Shown: positions 37,236-45,885 of the stretch, in pieces | Numbering within the stretch: the first letter of the stretch is position 1 | How the letters are laid out: the number at the start of each line of letters is the position of its first letter | Source: Lachnospiraceae bacterium A4 | Lineage (GTDB): Bacteria > Bacillota > Clostridia > Lachnospirales > Lachnospiraceae | Assembly (NCBI GenBank): GCA_000403215.2 | Contig: KE159565.1 | Span: 34,528 to 98,527 of the forward strand | DNA: 64,000 nt | Reading direction: 5' to 3' | Notes under the pieces: model-generated | What the model was told of the DNA's origin: nothing | Databases searched by the model: none | The model's input: only the letters and a program-made list of their open reading frames with translations | Position numbers and translations under genes: made by a program

Positions 37236-38996
37236 ATGGAACAGTTTCGGTTGATCTGGCAGTATATCAGGCGGCATAAGTGGCAGTACATTGGAGGTAT
37301 CATTACCTTATTTACATTGGATTTTGCAAATCTCTATATTCCAAAGACGACGGGCGTGATCACGGACGGGCTTGCGGCACACACCATTGACCGAAATGGA
37401 GTGTTGTACAATATCGGCATCATACTTGGCATTGGTCTCACGCTCGCAGTGGGGCGTTTTTTGTGGCGATATTTTCTATTCGGCGCGGCGCGCGCGATCG
37501 AGCATGAGCTGCGCGACGATCTGTTTCGGCATCTGGAGACGCTGGATGTGGAGTACTATAATGAACATAAGACGGGCGATTTAATGACGCGCTTTACGAG
37601 TGATCTGAACGCGGTGCTCATCGCCATCGGTCCCGCGGTCATCTCCGCCTTTGACGCTGTGGTGATGACGGTGATGGTCATCGCCCAGATGATGCTCTAT
37701 GTCAACTTGAAGCTGACGCTGGCAGCCGTTGTACCGATGACGTTGATCGCGTTTGGGGAGCTGTACTGCGGGAAATTGATGCAGGCGCGTTTTCAGGAGC
37801 GCCAGGAGGCGCTGTCGGAGCTGACGGACTTTGTGCAGGAGAGCTTTTCGGGCGTGCGCGTGGTCAAGGCTTTTGTGCGGGAGCAGTCGCAGATCAAAGC
37901 ATTTGCGCAGGCAAATGCGAAGGCAAAAAAGAAAAATCTAAGAATTGCTCAGCTAGAGTCGATTGTCATCCCTCTGCTGGATGTGGTCATCGGCGTCAGC
38001 AGTCTGCTCACGCTGCTCTATGGCGGGTATCTGGTGCTGACCGGCGAGATCACGATCGGGCGGTTTGTCGCATTTAACCAATATATTATGATGCTGGTGT
38101 GGCCGATGATCGCCTGCGGGGACGCCATCAACTCCTTCTCGCGGGGCGGCGCAAGCATCAAGCGGTTACAGGAGGTATTTGAACAGCAGCCGGAGATTGC
38201 GGACGGGGAGCATATGGCATGTGTGGAGGGACTAAAGGGCGATATCCGCCTGAACCATCTGACCTTTCTGCACCGGGGGCACAGCGAGCCGACGCTTAAA
38301 GATATCAGCCTCGACATCAAGGCGGGGACGACGCTTGCAGTCATCGGGCGCACCGGAAACGGCAAGTCCACGCTGGTCAATCTGCTGCTGCATCTCTATA
38401 ATACAAAGCGCGGCATGATTTTTCTCGACGGCAGGGATATCAACGATATTCCGCTCAAGACGCTGCGCGAGAACATTGCCTATGTGCCGCAGGACAATTT
38501 CCTGTTCTCAGATACCCTCAAATCCAACATTGCCTTCGGGACGGAGGATGAGGAGATGGACGAGATTGTCCGCGCGACCAAGACGGCGTGTATTCATGAG
38601 AATATCATTGCGTTTCCAGATGGCTATGACACGATCGTCGGGGAGCGCGGTGTCACGCTTTCCGGCGGGCAGAAACAGCGCAGCTCGATTGCGCGCGCCC
38701 TGAAAAAAGATGCGCCGATTCTGATTCTTGACGATGCGCTGTCTGCGGTGGACACGGACACGGAGGAGAGAATCCTCCAGAATTTAAAGGAGAACCGGCG
38801 CGGGAAGACGACGATTCTAATCGCACACCGCATTTCCACGATTCAGAATGCCGACAGGATTCTGGTGCTCGAGGACGGGGAGGCAAAGGAGTGCGGAAAC
38901 CACAAGGAGTTGATGGCGCTCGGGGGCATTTACAAAGAAATGTTTGAGAGACAGCAGCTTGAAGCGGCAAAAAATCTTGCGGTTTCGACATTGTAA
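37236..38996 (+). CDS. ABC exporter half-transporter with degenerate catalytic site
   Basis: 586 residues from the ATG at 37236 (AAGGAAAGG 12 bases before; ATG 37200 is an alternative with no visible site). Six membrane helices, then the nucleotide-binding domain: Walker A GRTGNGKST, Q-loop YVPQDN, signature LSGGQKQR, Walker B LILDDALSAVD and switch His in LIAHRIST. The residue after the Walker B Asp is Asp where active sites have Glu. This is the hallmark of the degenerate half of heterodimeric exporters (LmrC/YheI, TM287 type). The partner with canonical LDE is the third gene of the operon. The exported substrate is unknown. Confidence 0.93.
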   Translation: MEQFRLIWQYIRRHKWQYIGGIITLFTLDFANLYIPKTTGVITDGLAAHTIDRNGVLYNIGIILGIGLTLAVGRFLWRYFLFGAARAIEHELRDDLFRHLETLDVEYYNEHKTGDLMTRFTSDLNAVLIAIGPAVISAFDAVVMTVMVIAQMMLYVNLKLTLAAVVPMTLIAFGELYCGKLMQARFQERQEALSELTDFVQESFSGVRVVKAFVREQSQIKAFAQANAKAKKKNLRIAQLESIVIPLLDVVIGVSSLLTLLYGGYLVLTGEITIGRFVAFNQYIMMLVWPMIACGDAINSFSRGGASIKRLQEVFEQQPEIADGEHMACVEGLKGDIRLNHLTFLHRGHSEPTLKDISLDIKAGTTLAVIGRTGNGKSTLVNLLLHLYNTKRGMIFLDGRDINDIPLKTLRENIAYVPQDNFLFSDTLKSNIAFGTEDEEMDEIVRATKTACIHENIIAFPDGYDTIVGERGVTLSGGQKQRSSIARALKKDAPILILDDALSAVDTDTEERILQNLKENRRGKTTILIAHRISTIQNADRILVLEDGEAKECGNHKELMALGGIYKEMFERQQLEAAKNLAVSTL

Positions 38997-39009
38997 AGGA
39001 GGAATTGAT

Positions 39010-39552
39010 ATGGCGATTTACGACCCAAAGGATTATGAAAAAGTGATAAACAGGATTCAGGAAAAAGTAAACGCGCTTCATATTAATATGGGCGCATGTC
39101 TTTCAGAGGAGGCGATTGCAGCGTTTGAGGCTTGCCATAAAGTCCAGCTTCCGCAGGCGTACCGGCTGTTTTTGCAGAAGGTTGGCAATGGATGCGAACA
39201 TGTGTTTAATGAGTTGGAGAGCTGTCCCTGTCAAGAGCTGGCAAAGCCATTTATGCTGGATACCTTCTGGCTCTGGGAGGACGACGACAGAGAGGAAGAG
39301 CTTATTGAGGCTGACATGGAAAATAAGGTTTACCGGGGAAATATCGAGCTGGCGGACAAAGGTTGCGGCATGAGCTATCATCTGATTATCACGGGCAAAT
39401 GCCGCGGAGAAGTCTGGAATTTTGCGGACGTGGGCGTCCAGCCCTGCTGTGAGCGGCAGGATTTTCTGGGATGGTTTGAGCTGTGGCTGGACGAGGGCGA
39501 CGAAGCAGATTACTTTAAAGATTATGTGTATGACGAGGCAGATTTTGAGTAG
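39010..39552 (+). CDS. SUKH (SMI1/KNR4) family protein
   Basis: 180 residues from the ATG at 39010, which has AAAGGAGG nine bases before it. The family pattern is clear near the N-terminus: LSEEAIAAFEACHKVQLPQA followed by YRLFLQKVGNGCE, and later GCGMSYHLIITG, GEVWNFADVGVQP and FLGWFELWLD. SUKH proteins include many immunity proteins against polymorphic contact-dependent toxins, but also general ligand-binding adaptors. It lies 13 bases after one exporter half and 25 bases before the other, in one transcript, which suggests a link to the exported substrate or protection from it. No toxin gene is in the window. The protein is acidic and cytoplasmic. Confidence 0.88.
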   Translation: MAIYDPKDYEKVINRIQEKVNALHINMGACLSEEAIAAFEACHKVQLPQAYRLFLQKVGNGCEHVFNELESCPCQELAKPFMLDTFWLWEDDDREEELIEADMENKVYRGNIELADKGCGMSYHLIITGKCRGEVWNFADVGVQPCCERQDFLGWFELWLDEGDEADYFKDYVYDEADFE

Positions 39553-39577
39553 GAACAGATTTTAAAAGGAGATCGAA

Positions 39578-41320
39578 ATGAAGCGGCTGCTTACATATTT
39601 GAAACCGCACCGGTGGAAAATGTTACTTTCCTCGGTGCTGGTGATTGCGCTGATCGGAGTGGAATTATACAAACCGATGATTATTGGGAATGCCATTGAC
39701 AAGTATATAGGCAATGCCGGACAGCCGGGGGCATTGGGGACGCAGGAGGCGTTTGGCGGGCTTCTTGCCGCAGGGGCACTATACGCGCTGATGCTTTTGC
39801 TGGGCTTTGTGTTCAATGCCTCCAATACATGGATTTTGCAGAATGTGGGGCAGTCGGTTATATACAAAATGCGCGAGGAGGTATTTGCACACCTGCTTGG
39901 CCTGTCCGTGAACTTTTTTAACACGCAGCCGGTCGGAAAGCTGGTGACGCGCGTGTCCAATGACACGGAGGCAGTGAACGAGCTGTTTTCACAAATACTT
40001 GCAAAACTGTTTAAAAATACAGTGAAAATCCTTGGCTTTGCGGTTGTGATGCTCTCGATTAATCTGCGCATGGCGCTGTACTCGTTTCTTCTGATTCCGT
40101 TTGTGACAGGGCTGACTTTCTTTTTCCGGTTTCTGTCGCGGAGGGCGTACCGCATTACGAGAAATCGTATTACGGAATTAAATACATTCTTGTCTGAGCA
40201 TATTTCCGGCATGAAGCTGATACAGATTTTTGCCCGCGAGGAGGAAAAGTTTGAAGAATTTTCAGAAAAGAGTGCGCAGCTTTTCCGGGCAAACTGGCGC
40301 GAGGTGATGATCTTTGCAGTATTTCGTCCGTCAATTTACATGCTCTCTGTCTTTGCGATGGTGATTGTCATCGGTCAGGGAAGCGCGTCGGTGCTTGCGG
40401 GAACGGTTTCTCTGGGAACGCTGTTTGTGTTTCTCAATTATATCAGTTCTTTTTTCGAGCCGATTCAGGAGCTGGCGGAGCAGTTTGGCACATTGCAGTC
40501 GTCGCTTGCGTCTGCGGAGAAGATTTTTACGATTTTGGATGAAAAGCCGGAGATTGTCAATCCTGAACACCCGAGAACAGTCGCGATGAACGGCCGCATT
40601 GAGTTCCGGCATGTCTGGTTTGCCTATGAAAAAGAAGAGTACATATTAAAAGATGTGAGCTTTTGCATTGAGCCGGGGGAGAAGATCGCCTTTGTGGGGG
40701 CTACGGGCGCAGGAAAATCCTCAATTCTGAATCTGATCGGGCGCTATTATGATGTCCAGCGGGGAGAGATTTTAATTGATGGCGTGAACATCAAGGAGAT
40801 TGACAAGGATGCCCTGCGGCGCGCGATCGGTCAGGTGCAGCAAGATGTGTTTATCTTCACAGGGGATATCAAGGGCAATATCTCGCTGCAAAACGAGGAC
40901 ATCTCACGCGAGGAGATTGAGCGCGCGGCGCAGCTTGTGAATGCGGATTCCTTTATCGACAAGCTGCCAAACGGCTTCGATGAGCCGGTGACGGAGCGCG
41001 GCAGCACGCTCTCTGCGGGACAGCGGCAGTTATTATCCTTTGCGCGCACGCTCGCCTATCAGCCGACCATTCTCGTGCTGGACGAGGCGACGGCAAACAT
41101 TGACACTGAGACGGAGCGCCTGATCACGCAGGCATTGGAAAAGCTGATGGAGGGCAGGACGACGATCATGGTCGCGCACCGTCTGTCCACAATCCAGCAC
41201 GCGGACAAGATCATCGTCATGCACAAGGGCGAAATCCGCGAGAGCGGCACGCACCAAGAGCTGTTGCGGCTGGGCGGGCTGTATCGGAAGCTGTATGATT
41301 TGCAGCTCGTGGAGGGGTAG
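39578..41320 (+). CDS. ABC exporter half-transporter with canonical catalytic site
   Basis: 580 residues. Six membrane helices, and a nucleotide-binding domain with Walker A GATGAGKSS, Q-loop VQQD, signature LSAGQRQL, Walker B VLDEATANID with the catalytic Glu, and H-loop MVAHRLST. Together with the first gene of the operon this gives one degenerate and one active site, as in LmrD/YheH-type heterodimers that export drugs, lipids or peptides. The start ATG follows AAAGGAGA. The lipoprotein gene after it begins 25 bases downstream with its own good ribosome binding site, so it may belong to the same transcript. Confidence 0.94.
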   Translation: MKRLLTYLKPHRWKMLLSSVLVIALIGVELYKPMIIGNAIDKYIGNAGQPGALGTQEAFGGLLAAGALYALMLLLGFVFNASNTWILQNVGQSVIYKMREEVFAHLLGLSVNFFNTQPVGKLVTRVSNDTEAVNELFSQILAKLFKNTVKILGFAVVMLSINLRMALYSFLLIPFVTGLTFFFRFLSRRAYRITRNRITELNTFLSEHISGMKLIQIFAREEEKFEEFSEKSAQLFRANWREVMIFAVFRPSIYMLSVFAMVIVIGQGSASVLAGTVSLGTLFVFLNYISSFFEPIQELAEQFGTLQSSLASAEKIFTILDEKPEIVNPEHPRTVAMNGRIEFRHVWFAYEKEEYILKDVSFCIEPGEKIAFVGATGAGKSSILNLIGRYYDVQRGEILIDGVNIKEIDKDALRRAIGQVQQDVFIFTGDIKGNISLQNEDISREEIERAAQLVNADSFIDKLPNGFDEPVTERGSTLSAGQRQLLSFARTLAYQPTILVLDEATANIDTETERLITQALEKLMEGRTTIMVAHRLSTIQHADKIIVMHKGEIRESGTHQELLRLGGLYRKLYDLQLVEG

Positions 41321-41345
41321 TAAAATATATTTTTGAGGAGGAACT

Positions 41346-42038
41346 ATGAGAAAGAAATTATGTGGTATCATTTGCTTATACAGTCTTGTTTCATTTATGT
41401 TGTGTGCATGCGGAAAGAAAGAACAGGGAAATCCCATTAGATTACCAGCCAGAGAGGATATTGTATCTATCGGTGTTTCTGATGGTGATAAATATGCTAT
41501 GTCACCTAACACAGAAGATGAAGCTACGGAGTTTATTGATGAATTTTTATCTATGTTAATGGATATGGAAACGACCAGTCAGCAGTCGATCAATGATGTA
41601 CCGGTCAACAAAGATTCTATTACGATCAATATAAATTGTGATGGAGTGGCAGGAACGACTCTTTTTTACTACGTAGATAAAGGAACCGAATATGTAGAAC
41701 AGCCATATCAGGGAATTTATAAACTGGCGCCTGCTTTAGGTAATTGTATAGCGGAGATGCTTTCTTCAGCAGACAATACACCGCCGGCGATAAAATTTCA
41801 GGCATCAGTAATTGAGAAAAACAAAGATTCGATAATAGTAAAACCGGTAGATGGATCTTTGGAACTTGATTCAGCAGATGAGTTTTTCCTCTCAAACGAA
41901 GATAACCTTGAATTACAAATTGGTGATTTAGTAGAAATTAGTTATAACGGAGAAATAATGGAATCCTATCCTGCACAATTAGGTGAGGTCTATAAAATTA
42001 CCATGATTGAACAAACAGGCACTGATGTTAATAGATAA
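41346..42038 (+). CDS. Lipoprotein of unknown function (DUF5301-like N-terminal part, DUF3221-like C-terminal part)
   Basis: 230 residues. The signal ends in lipobox LCAC (Cys21). The mature N-terminal part has IRLPAREDIVSIGVSDGD and TEFIDEFLSMLMDMETTS, resembling DUF5301; the last 80 residues (FQASVIEKNKDSIIVKPVDG, then IGDLVEISYNGEIMESYPAQ) form a small beta-barrel of DUF3221 type. Both assignments are from memory of the families and tentative. The gene is more AT-rich than the ABC genes before it. GAGGAGG precedes the ATG. A terminator follows. Confidence 0.75.
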   Translation: MRKKLCGIICLYSLVSFMLCACGKKEQGNPIRLPAREDIVSIGVSDGDKYAMSPNTEDEATEFIDEFLSMLMDMETTSQQSINDVPVNKDSITININCDGVAGTTLFYYVDKGTEYVEQPYQGIYKLAPALGNCIAEMLSSADNTPPAIKFQASVIEKNKDSIIVKPVDGSLELDSADEFFLSNEDNLELQIGDLVEISYNGEIMESYPAQLGEVYKITMIEQTGTDVNR

Positions 42039-42052
42039 GTCAAATTAAATTC

Positions 42053-42086
42053 AAAAGGATATCCAATCAAACGGATAGCCTTTTTT
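42053..42086 (+). terminator. Intrinsic terminator after the lipoprotein gene
   Basis: A stem of AAAAGGATATCC (42053-42064) with GGATAGCCTTTT (42073-42084), one mismatch, followed by T-residues (six T in all at 42081-42086). Confidence 0.75.
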
Positions 42087-42196
42087 AATTCCCGACCTAG
42101 ATTTTTTCAATATTCAGCAGGCAAAACTCAAAATACAGTCGATCTACACCAACCTTCCCAATTCCCCTGTATAGTTCACAGAATAAACACACGAAA

Positions 42197-42229
42197 TTTA
42201 AGCTTCATTTAAGCTTCACATTCTATACT
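42197..42229 (+). promoter_or_regulatory. Tandem 11-base direct repeat in a promoter, probable OmpR-type activator site
   Basis: TTTAAGCTTCA occurs twice with no gap (42197-42207, 42208-42218), followed after five bases by TATACT (42224-42229). There is no good -35 box; the repeat takes its place. Two head-to-tail 11-base repeats (one helical turn each) are the typical target of dimers of PhoB/OmpR-family regulators. The operon it precedes encodes such a regulator, so autoregulation is inferred. The rest of 42087-42399 holds no gene; a GGCAGCACTGCC-like inverted repeat lies near 42280-42312. Confidence 0.65.
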
Positions 42230-42399
42230 CTCCCTATACTCACAACAGAGACAATACAACGCATTACAATTGAACAAGGCAGCAGTGCAGTCATACTTGG
42301 CAGTGCTGCCGCACGAAAAACAGTAATGTGCGCAATGAGGTACGAAAGAACTATTAATAAACAAATGTCAGTCTTGACTAACAGGAATGGAGGATTTAT

Positions 42400-42959
42400 A
42401 TGGCAGATCAGACAGTATTTGAACGTTATGAGATAAAATATTTGATGACAAGGCGGCAGCGGCGCAGGACAAAGTATTTATCGAGCTCAAGAAAAAGTAT
42501 AATGATGTCGTGTACAAGCGGCGGGAGTCGCTCTCCCAGCTTGAGACGCTGGAATGGATTGTGCAGGAGACACCGTTTCCCAAGGCAACCCAGATTGGCA
42601 ATGAGATTGATTACTTTTTTGACTACTATGTAACCCTGAAGCCAAAGGTATTTTTATCCTATGAGCGCGAGGCATTTTATGCGCTGGACGGAAGCGATTT
42701 CCGCGTGACCTTTGATGAGCAGATTCTTGCCAGACAGGAGGAGCTTTCGCTGTCGCGCGAAATTTGGGGAGAGCCGCTGCTCGATGACGAGCAGATCTTA
42801 ATGGAAATCAAGACGTCGGGCGGCATTCCGCTGTGGATGTCGCGTGTGCTGACACAGCAAAAACTTTATAAGACTTCTTTTTCAAAGTATGGGACGGCGT
42901 ATGAAAAGCTGATTTGCAGAAAGAAGTATGAGACGGCAGCAGATATTTTTATCGCGTAA
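42400..42959 (+). pseudogene. VTC-domain (polyphosphate polymerase) gene with internal deletion and frameshift
   Basis: The ATG at 42400 opens MADQTVFERYEIKYLMTRRQ, the conserved start of bacterial VTC domains. Reading then has to shift one frame (near 42450) to continue with AAAQDKVFIELKKKYNDVVY, the usual central VTC segment, and on to the normal C-terminus (ILMEIKTSGGIPLWMS...ADIFIA). Compared with the family (about 230-260 residues) some 65-70 residues between these parts are missing, including the NIYYDT and KLRxRxY segments with nucleotide- and phosphate-binding Arg/Lys. The product cannot be a working polymerase. A C-terminal fragment from a start at 42510 is open but lacks the catalytic half. 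Confidence 0.8.
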
Positions 42960-43000
42960 TCTTATTAAAAAAAAATCTATAAGAGCAGGAGAATAAAAAC

Positions 43001-43699
43001 ATGGCGGAAACAATTTTCAGAGGATTATTTGACACAGAGACAGCACATGTGATATCAGTGGCGGATTTTATGTATTGTATTGCCAGCGCACTTGTTATAG
43101 GATGGATTATAGCCATTTTCTATATGTACAAAAATGCTTATTCTAGGAACTTTATTGTGACAATTGCGACGATACCCGCGATTGTGTGCGTGGTTATTAT
43201 GATGGTGAATGGAAAAGTTGGTGCGGGGGTTGCCGTGGCGGGCGCATTTAGTCTGGTGCGGTTTCGCTCGGTGCCCGGCACGGCGAAGGAGATTGGCGTG
43301 CTGTTTATGGCGATGGCGGTGGGGATTATGACCGGAATGGGGTATCTCGCATATGCGTTTTTGTTTGTGGTGATTCTGGGGCTGGTCGATGTGTTTTACG
43401 CGCAGATTGAGTTTGGCATGAGAAAGCGCGCAGTGCTGGAACGGACGCTGCATATTACGATGCCGGAGGATTTAGATTATGTGGAGGTGTTTGATGACCT
43501 GTTTGCACGCTATACCGAGAAGTACAGCCTTGTCAGCGTCAAGACAACAAATATGGGCAGTCTGTTTAAGCTGACTTATCAGATTACGTTTCGCGAGGCG
43601 AAGGCGGAGAAAGCCTTTATAGATGAGATACGCTGCCGCAATGGCAATCTTGAAGTAGCGCTGTCGTATCAGGAGAGCGGCGCTTTGGAGATGATGTAG
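43001..43699 (+). CDS. DUF4956 domain membrane protein
   Basis: 232 residues. About four membrane helices in the first 135 residues (ALVIGWIIAIFYMY, FIVTIATIPAIVCVVIMMV, MAVGIMTGMGYLAYAFLFVV) surround the diagnostic loop VGAGVAVAGAFSLVRFRSVP and GTAKEIGVLF. The C-terminal part is a cytoplasmic alpha/beta domain. DUF4956 genes are regularly found next to VTC-domain polyphosphate polymerases, as here; the protein may be a channel or partner for the polymer (inference). The gene appears intact, 41 bases after the broken VTC gene, with AGGAG before the ATG. Confidence 0.9.
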   Translation: MAETIFRGLFDTETAHVISVADFMYCIASALVIGWIIAIFYMYKNAYSRNFIVTIATIPAIVCVVIMMVNGKVGAGVAVAGAFSLVRFRSVPGTAKEIGVLFMAMAVGIMTGMGYLAYAFLFVVILGLVDVFYAQIEFGMRKRAVLERTLHITMPEDLDYVEVFDDLFARYTEKYSLVSVKTTNMGSLFKLTYQITFREAKAEKAFIDEIRCRNGNLEVALSYQESGALEMM

Positions 43700-43750
43700 G
43701 GAGCGTGGGAAGTACGATGCGAAACAAATATTTAGAAGGAGTGGAAGTGT

Positions 43751-45340
43751 ATGCATAAAAAGCGGTATTTCATGATAGCTGTCATTTGCGCGTTGAGCCT
43801 GTGCGCAGTATCCTGCGGCAGCGCAATGGAACCCGATCATACGATAAATGCGGCGGCGAAGGAGACGCAACTCTTTTCAGACCGCGATTTGAGCGGCGAA
43901 TACGATGCAGCGGCGTGTGAGCGTATCACGCTCTCTGACGCGGGCTGCACGACGGATTCTAAGAAGGTGACGATTGACGGCAGTGTAATCACAATCACAG
44001 GAGAGGGGGACTATCTCCTGGAGGGGGCGCTCAGCGACGGCAGGATAGTGGTCGATGTGGACAAAAACGAGAAAGTCCAACTGGTGTTAAACGGTGTAGC
44101 GCTGACCGCGAAAACCTCTGCTGCCATCTATGTAAAAAAGGCAGACAAGGTGTTTATAACCCTTGCGGACGGCACGAAAAACACGCTTGCAAACGGCGGA
44201 ACCTTTGAGGCTGTGGACGATAACAACATTGACGCCGTCATTTTTTCCAAAGATGATTTGACGCTGAACGGGACAGGTGAACTTTCTGTGAATGCCCCTG
44301 CGGGACATGGAATTGTGTCGAAAAATGACCTTGTGGTCACGAACGGGACATATGAGATTACGGCGTCGTCACATGGCATGACAGGCAAGGACAGCGTGGC
44401 AGTTGCAGATGGAAATTTTTATATTACGGCTGGAAAGGCGGCTGTGAAGTCTGTCAATGACGATGATCTGACACAGGGAAATGTCTCGGTTACGGGCGGT
44501 ACGTTTACGCTGTCGGCAGGCGGCGACGGCATTACGGCGCTGAATGAGCTGAATATCTCAGGAGGCAGGATTGTGATCGACGCGTTGAACGAGGGTTTGG
44601 AGGCGAGGGTGCTCAACCTGTCCGGCGGCGAGTTTGAGATCAAAGCGCAGAACGACGGGCTGAACGCGACAGATAAACGTACAGATATAGATACAGGGAC
44701 AAACACAGAGACGGACGCGGAGACTGCGGCAGACACGGAGAAAAATTTCCGCGGCGGCGGCAAGGGGAAATCGCATCCCCAAGCCAGCATCAATATCTCA
44801 GGCGGGGTGATTCGTATTGATGCGGAGGGCGACGGCGTGGACTCGAACGGGAGTTTTTATATGAGCGGCGGTGAGCTCTATGTGGCTGGACCTTCAAGCG
44901 GCGGGGACAGTGCGCTTGATTATGACATTGAAGCCAGTATCAGCGGCGGCATCGTGGTGGCGGCAGGCCAGAGCGGCATGGCGCAGAATTTCGGGGAGGC
45001 TTCAACACAGGGGGCGATTCTTGTCAATACTTCCGCGCAGAACGCGGCTGGAAGTGATATTGTTTTGCTTGACAGTGAAGGGAAGGAGCTTCTTGCATGG
45101 ACAATGCAGAAAAGTTATAATTCTGTTGTGATCAGCACGCCTGAGATTCAGGCAGGCAGTTCTTATACAGTAAAGACCGGCGATTTATCCACAGCAGTGA
45201 CAATGGAAGGTTTGATTTACGGTGAGGGCGGCGGATTTGGCGGCGGCAGGCAGGGCTTCAAGACGGGTGAGCGCCCGGAGGGAAAGCCGGAACTATCTGA
45301 TTTTCAAGAAGGCGGGCGTTTAGAGAGACGCTCACAATAG
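43751..45340 (+). CDS. Cthe_2159-type carbohydrate-binding lipoprotein (beta-helix)
   Basis: 529 residues. Lipobox AVSC (Cys22). From residue 60 on there are repeated short strands with Gly-Asp turns (GEGDYLLEGALSDGRIVVDV, VNDDDLTQGNVSVTGGTFTL, GGDGITALNELNISGGRIVI), the pattern of the carbohydrate-binding domain PF14262, known from Clostridium thermocellum Cthe_2159 as a calcium-binding, polygalacturonate-binding beta-helix. A Thr/Asp-rich linker near 310-330 interrupts the repeats. The Gly/Arg-rich tail ends ERRSQ. The stop is only eight bases before the truncated regulator, and that reading frame is open upstream, so the 3' end may also have been changed by the same event. Confidence 0.88.
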   Translation: MHKKRYFMIAVICALSLCAVSCGSAMEPDHTINAAAKETQLFSDRDLSGEYDAAACERITLSDAGCTTDSKKVTIDGSVITITGEGDYLLEGALSDGRIVVDVDKNEKVQLVLNGVALTAKTSAAIYVKKADKVFITLADGTKNTLANGGTFEAVDDNNIDAVIFSKDDLTLNGTGELSVNAPAGHGIVSKNDLVVTNGTYEITASSHGMTGKDSVAVADGNFYITAGKAAVKSVNDDDLTQGNVSVTGGTFTLSAGGDGITALNELNISGGRIVIDALNEGLEARVLNLSGGEFEIKAQNDGLNATDKRTDIDTGTNTETDAETAADTEKNFRGGGKGKSHPQASINISGGVIRIDAEGDGVDSNGSFYMSGGELYVAGPSSGGDSALDYDIEASISGGIVVAAGQSGMAQNFGEASTQGAILVNTSAQNAAGSDIVLLDSEGKELLAWTMQKSYNSVVISTPEIQAGSSYTVKTGDLSTAVTMEGLIYGEGGGFGGGRQGFKTGERPEGKPELSDFQEGGRLERRSQ

Positions 45341-45348
45341 GAGAGATT

Positions 45349-45885
45349 TTGGACGTGATGATGCCGCGCATGGACGGGATACAGGTACTTCAGAAAATCA
45401 GAGCAGGCGGCAGCAGTGTTCCCGTGCTTCTTCTCACGGCAAAGGCGGAGGTGGACGACAAAGTGCTGGGGCTGGACAGCGGGGCAAATGACTATCTGAC
45501 GAATCCGTTTGCCACTAAAGAGCTGCTTGCGCGCATACGCGCCATGACCAGAGCCAGCGCGGCGGCAGTACAGCCTGATGCAAAGCTGCATTTTGGGAAT
45601 GTCACGCTCGACTGCGCTACCTTTGAACTCTCTTCGCCCTATCACAGTTTTGTGCTCGCCAACAAGGAATTTCAGATGCTCGAGCTGATGATGCGAAATC
45701 CGAGGCAGATCTTGTCAGCCGAGCAGTTTATGGATAAAATCTGGGGCTATGAGGCAAACATGGAGAGCAATGTGGTGTGGACGTATATTTCGTATCTGCG
45801 CAAAAAACTTGTGGTGCTCAAGGCAGATGTGGAGATTCGGGCAAGGCGCAATGCGGGATATTCACTGGAGGAGTATACGAAATGA
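45349..45885 (+). pseudogene. OmpR-family response regulator lacking the first half of its receiver domain
   Basis: 178 residues where the family has about 225. The frame begins with TTG at 45349 directly at LDVMMPRMDGI, the phospho-acceptor strand (Asp2). The preceding 45-50 residues (strand 1, the acidic pair, helix 1, strand 2) are missing. The switch lysine is replaced: YLTNPF where YLTKPF is expected (Asn52). The rest, including the winged-helix DNA-binding domain (NKEFQMLELMMRNPRQILS, VVWTYISYLRKKL), is intact. GGAGAG lies three to four bases before the TTG, so a phosphorylation-incompetent but DNA-binding product could still be made. It overlaps the kinase start as ATGA. Confidence 0.8.
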
